In this document: in pieces, positions 62,916 through 64,000 of the stretch | How the letters are laid out: every line of letters begins with the position of its first letter | Position numbering within the stretch: the first letter of the stretch is position 1 | From: JBEVJC01 sp040510375 | GTDB taxonomy: Bacteria; Bacteroidota; Bacteroidia; Chitinophagales; Chitinophagaceae | Length of the DNA: 64,000 nucleotides | Direction of reading: 5' to 3' | NCBI GenBank assembly: GCA_040510375.1 | Contig: JBEVJC010000002.1 | Span: 1 to 64,000, forward strand | Made by a program: the position numbers and the translations under genes | Notes under the pieces: model-generated | The model's input: the letters and a program-made list of their open reading frames with translations, nothing else | Database searches by the model: none | Told to the model about the DNA's origin: nothing

Positions 62916-64000
62916 ATGAGTTTAGGAACATTTTATTACCCTATGCCGGTTAACGAACCGGTATTGAATTATGCCCCGGGCAGCGCAGAAAAAAAGCGAT
63001 TGAAAGAAGTACTGGCTGAATTAAAAAGTACCCAGCTTGATATACCTATGTATATTGGTGGGGAAGAATTCCGTACCGGTAAAAAAATAGCGATACATCC
63101 TCCGCACGAACGTGCATTTACACTCGGTCATTTCCATGAAGGGAATGAGTCGCATGTAGAAAAAGCAATCGCTGCAGCCCTTGCTGCGCGCGAATCCTGG
63201 GCCGATATGAACTGGGAATCACGTGCCGCGATTTTCCTGAAAGCTGCCGACCTGATAGCCACAAAGTATCGCCCCTATATGAATGGCACAACGATGCTGG
63301 GCCAGAGCAAGAATGCTTACCAGGCGGAGATTGATGCTGCCTGCGAACTCATCGACTTCCTCCGTTTCAATGTACACTTCCTCAGCGAGATTTATAAACA
63401 ACAACCAATCAGTGGTGCCGGTATGCACAACCGAATGGAATACCGTCCGCTTGAAGGATTTGTGCTTGCAGTAACACCATTCAACTTCACTGCTATCGGA
63501 GGAAACCTTCCTGCCAGTGCAGCCATGTGTGGTAATGTTGTGGTCTGGAAGCCTGCCAATACCCAGGTCTACAGCGCGCAGATGTTTATGCGGATTATGA
63601 AGGAAGCAGGTCTTCCCGATGGCGTTATCAACCTGGTGTATGTTGATGGTCCGACACTTGGAAAATCCTGTTTTGCACACCGCGATTTTGCCGGTGTTCA
63701 TTTCACTGGTTCAACGGGTGTATTCAATACCATGTGGGATACAATCGGAAAAAATATGAGCAAGTACCGCACCTATCCACGAATTGTGGGGGAGACAGGC
63801 GGTAAGGATTTCGTAGTAGCACATCGATCTGCTGATCCGGCCGTGGTGGCTACGGCCTTGTTACGTGGTGCGTTTGAATTCCAGGGTCAGAAATGTTCTG
63901 CTGCATCACGTGCATATATTCCTTCCAATATAGCTGCTGAAGTAAAGTCGCTGATGCAGGAAGGCATTAAAAATTTCCGCATGGGTACGGTAGAAGATTT
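62916..64000 (+). CDS. pruA: L-glutamate gamma-semialdehyde (1-pyrroline-5-carboxylate) dehydrogenase, 5' part
   Basis: The first 361 residues of an aldehyde dehydrogenase that oxidises glutamate semialdehyde, the second step of proline breakdown, to glutamate with NAD. The gene runs off the window end. The family start MSLGTFYYPMPVNEPVLNYA, the motif VTPFNFTAIGGNLPASAAMC, VWKPANTQVYSAQMFM, FTGSTGVFNTMW, the catalytic Glu in IVGETGGKDF and the Cys in FEFQGQKCSAASR are all visible. It follows prfB by 42 bp. The proline dehydrogenase gene is not in the window. Confidence 0.94.
   Translation, partial: MSLGTFYYPMPVNEPVLNYAPGSAEKKRLKEVLAELKSTQLDIPMYIGGEEFRTGKKIAIHPPHERAFTLGHFHEGNESHVEKAIAAALAARESWADMNWESRAAIFLKAADLIATKYRPYMNGTTMLGQSKNAYQAEIDAACELIDFLRFNVHFLSEIYKQQPISGAGMHNRMEYRPLEGFVLAVTPFNFTAIGGNLPASAAMCGNVVVWKPANTQVYSAQMFMRIMKEAGLPDGVINLVYVDGPTLGKSCFAHRDFAGVHFTGSTGVFNTMWDTIGKNMSKYRTYPRIVGETGGKDFVVAHRSADPAVVATALLRGAFEFQGQKCSAASRAYIPSNIAAEVKSLMQEGIKNFRMGTVED

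Overview
The window is a 64 kb chromosomal segment of a member of the Bacteroidota, most likely a Chitinophagaceae-type bacterium. The phylum is indicated by type IX secretion (T9SS) sorting domains of both type A and type B, a PorP/SprF-family protein, SusC/BtuB-like outer-membrane receptors, a DUF2490 protein, a histidine operon with a long-form HisG and a bifunctional HisB, and promoter boxes of the TAnnTTTG type. The family-level placement is inference. No rRNA, tRNA, CRISPR array, prophage or intact insertion sequence was seen.

Region 1 (1-8.6 kb, all + strand) is a glycan/sugar utilisation locus: the C-terminal part of an L-fuconate dehydratase, a GH27 alpha-galactosidase, a sodium:solute symporter, an SDR dehydrogenase, a sialate O-acetylesterase-type enzyme and a GH36 alpha-galactosidase. 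Together they look able to de-acetylate and trim galactose-containing glycans, import the product and oxidise fucose/galactose-type sugar acids. Region 2 (8.8-15.7 kb) holds a LolA/LolB-like protein and a minus-strand series: MFS drug exporter, DUF418 membrane protein, GH9 enzyme, ThuA-like protein and a NIF3-like protein.

Region 3 (15.8-18.9 kb) is the accessory part. An RHS-repeat pseudogene with an in-frame stop lies beside a small two-gene tail that may be a toxin tip and immunity gene. Around it are at least four 3' fragments of IS66-family transposase genes in both orientations. Next come two tandem, diverged copies of a minus-strand unit, each with a TATGTTTG box and an intrinsic terminator. 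These are predicted here to be a pair of small RNAs.

Region 4 (18.95-26.9 kb) is a complete histidine biosynthesis operon, hisGDCBH-(GNAT)-AFIE. It is preceded by a promoter, a 22-codon leader peptide with five His codons, and mutually exclusive antiterminator and terminator stems: a textbook-style attenuator.

Region 5 (26.9-43.7 kb) is mostly housekeeping: a BtuB-like receptor, a NarL-type regulator, a 40-residue lipoprotein gene, a DnaQ-type exonuclease, a dolichyl-phosphate-mannose-synthase-like glycosyltransferase, an EamA transporter, an S9 peptidase, an E2 acyltransferase, CinA, PBP4, a site-2 protease and DoxX. Region 6 (43.8-64 kb) is envelope and secretion related: a 1011-residue TPR protein, an outer-membrane barrel, an HU-domain membrane protein, a methyltransferase, a glutamine cyclotransferase, a pappalysin-type metalloprotease and other T9SS cargo, and a ~1600-residue PKD-repeat adhesin followed by PorP/SprF. 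The window ends with prfB, carrying the classical +1 programmed frameshift, and the start of the proline-catabolic delta-1-pyrroline-5-carboxylate dehydrogenase gene.

A recurrent oddity is that three genes are followed, just after their stop codon, by an imperfect second copy of their own 3' end.
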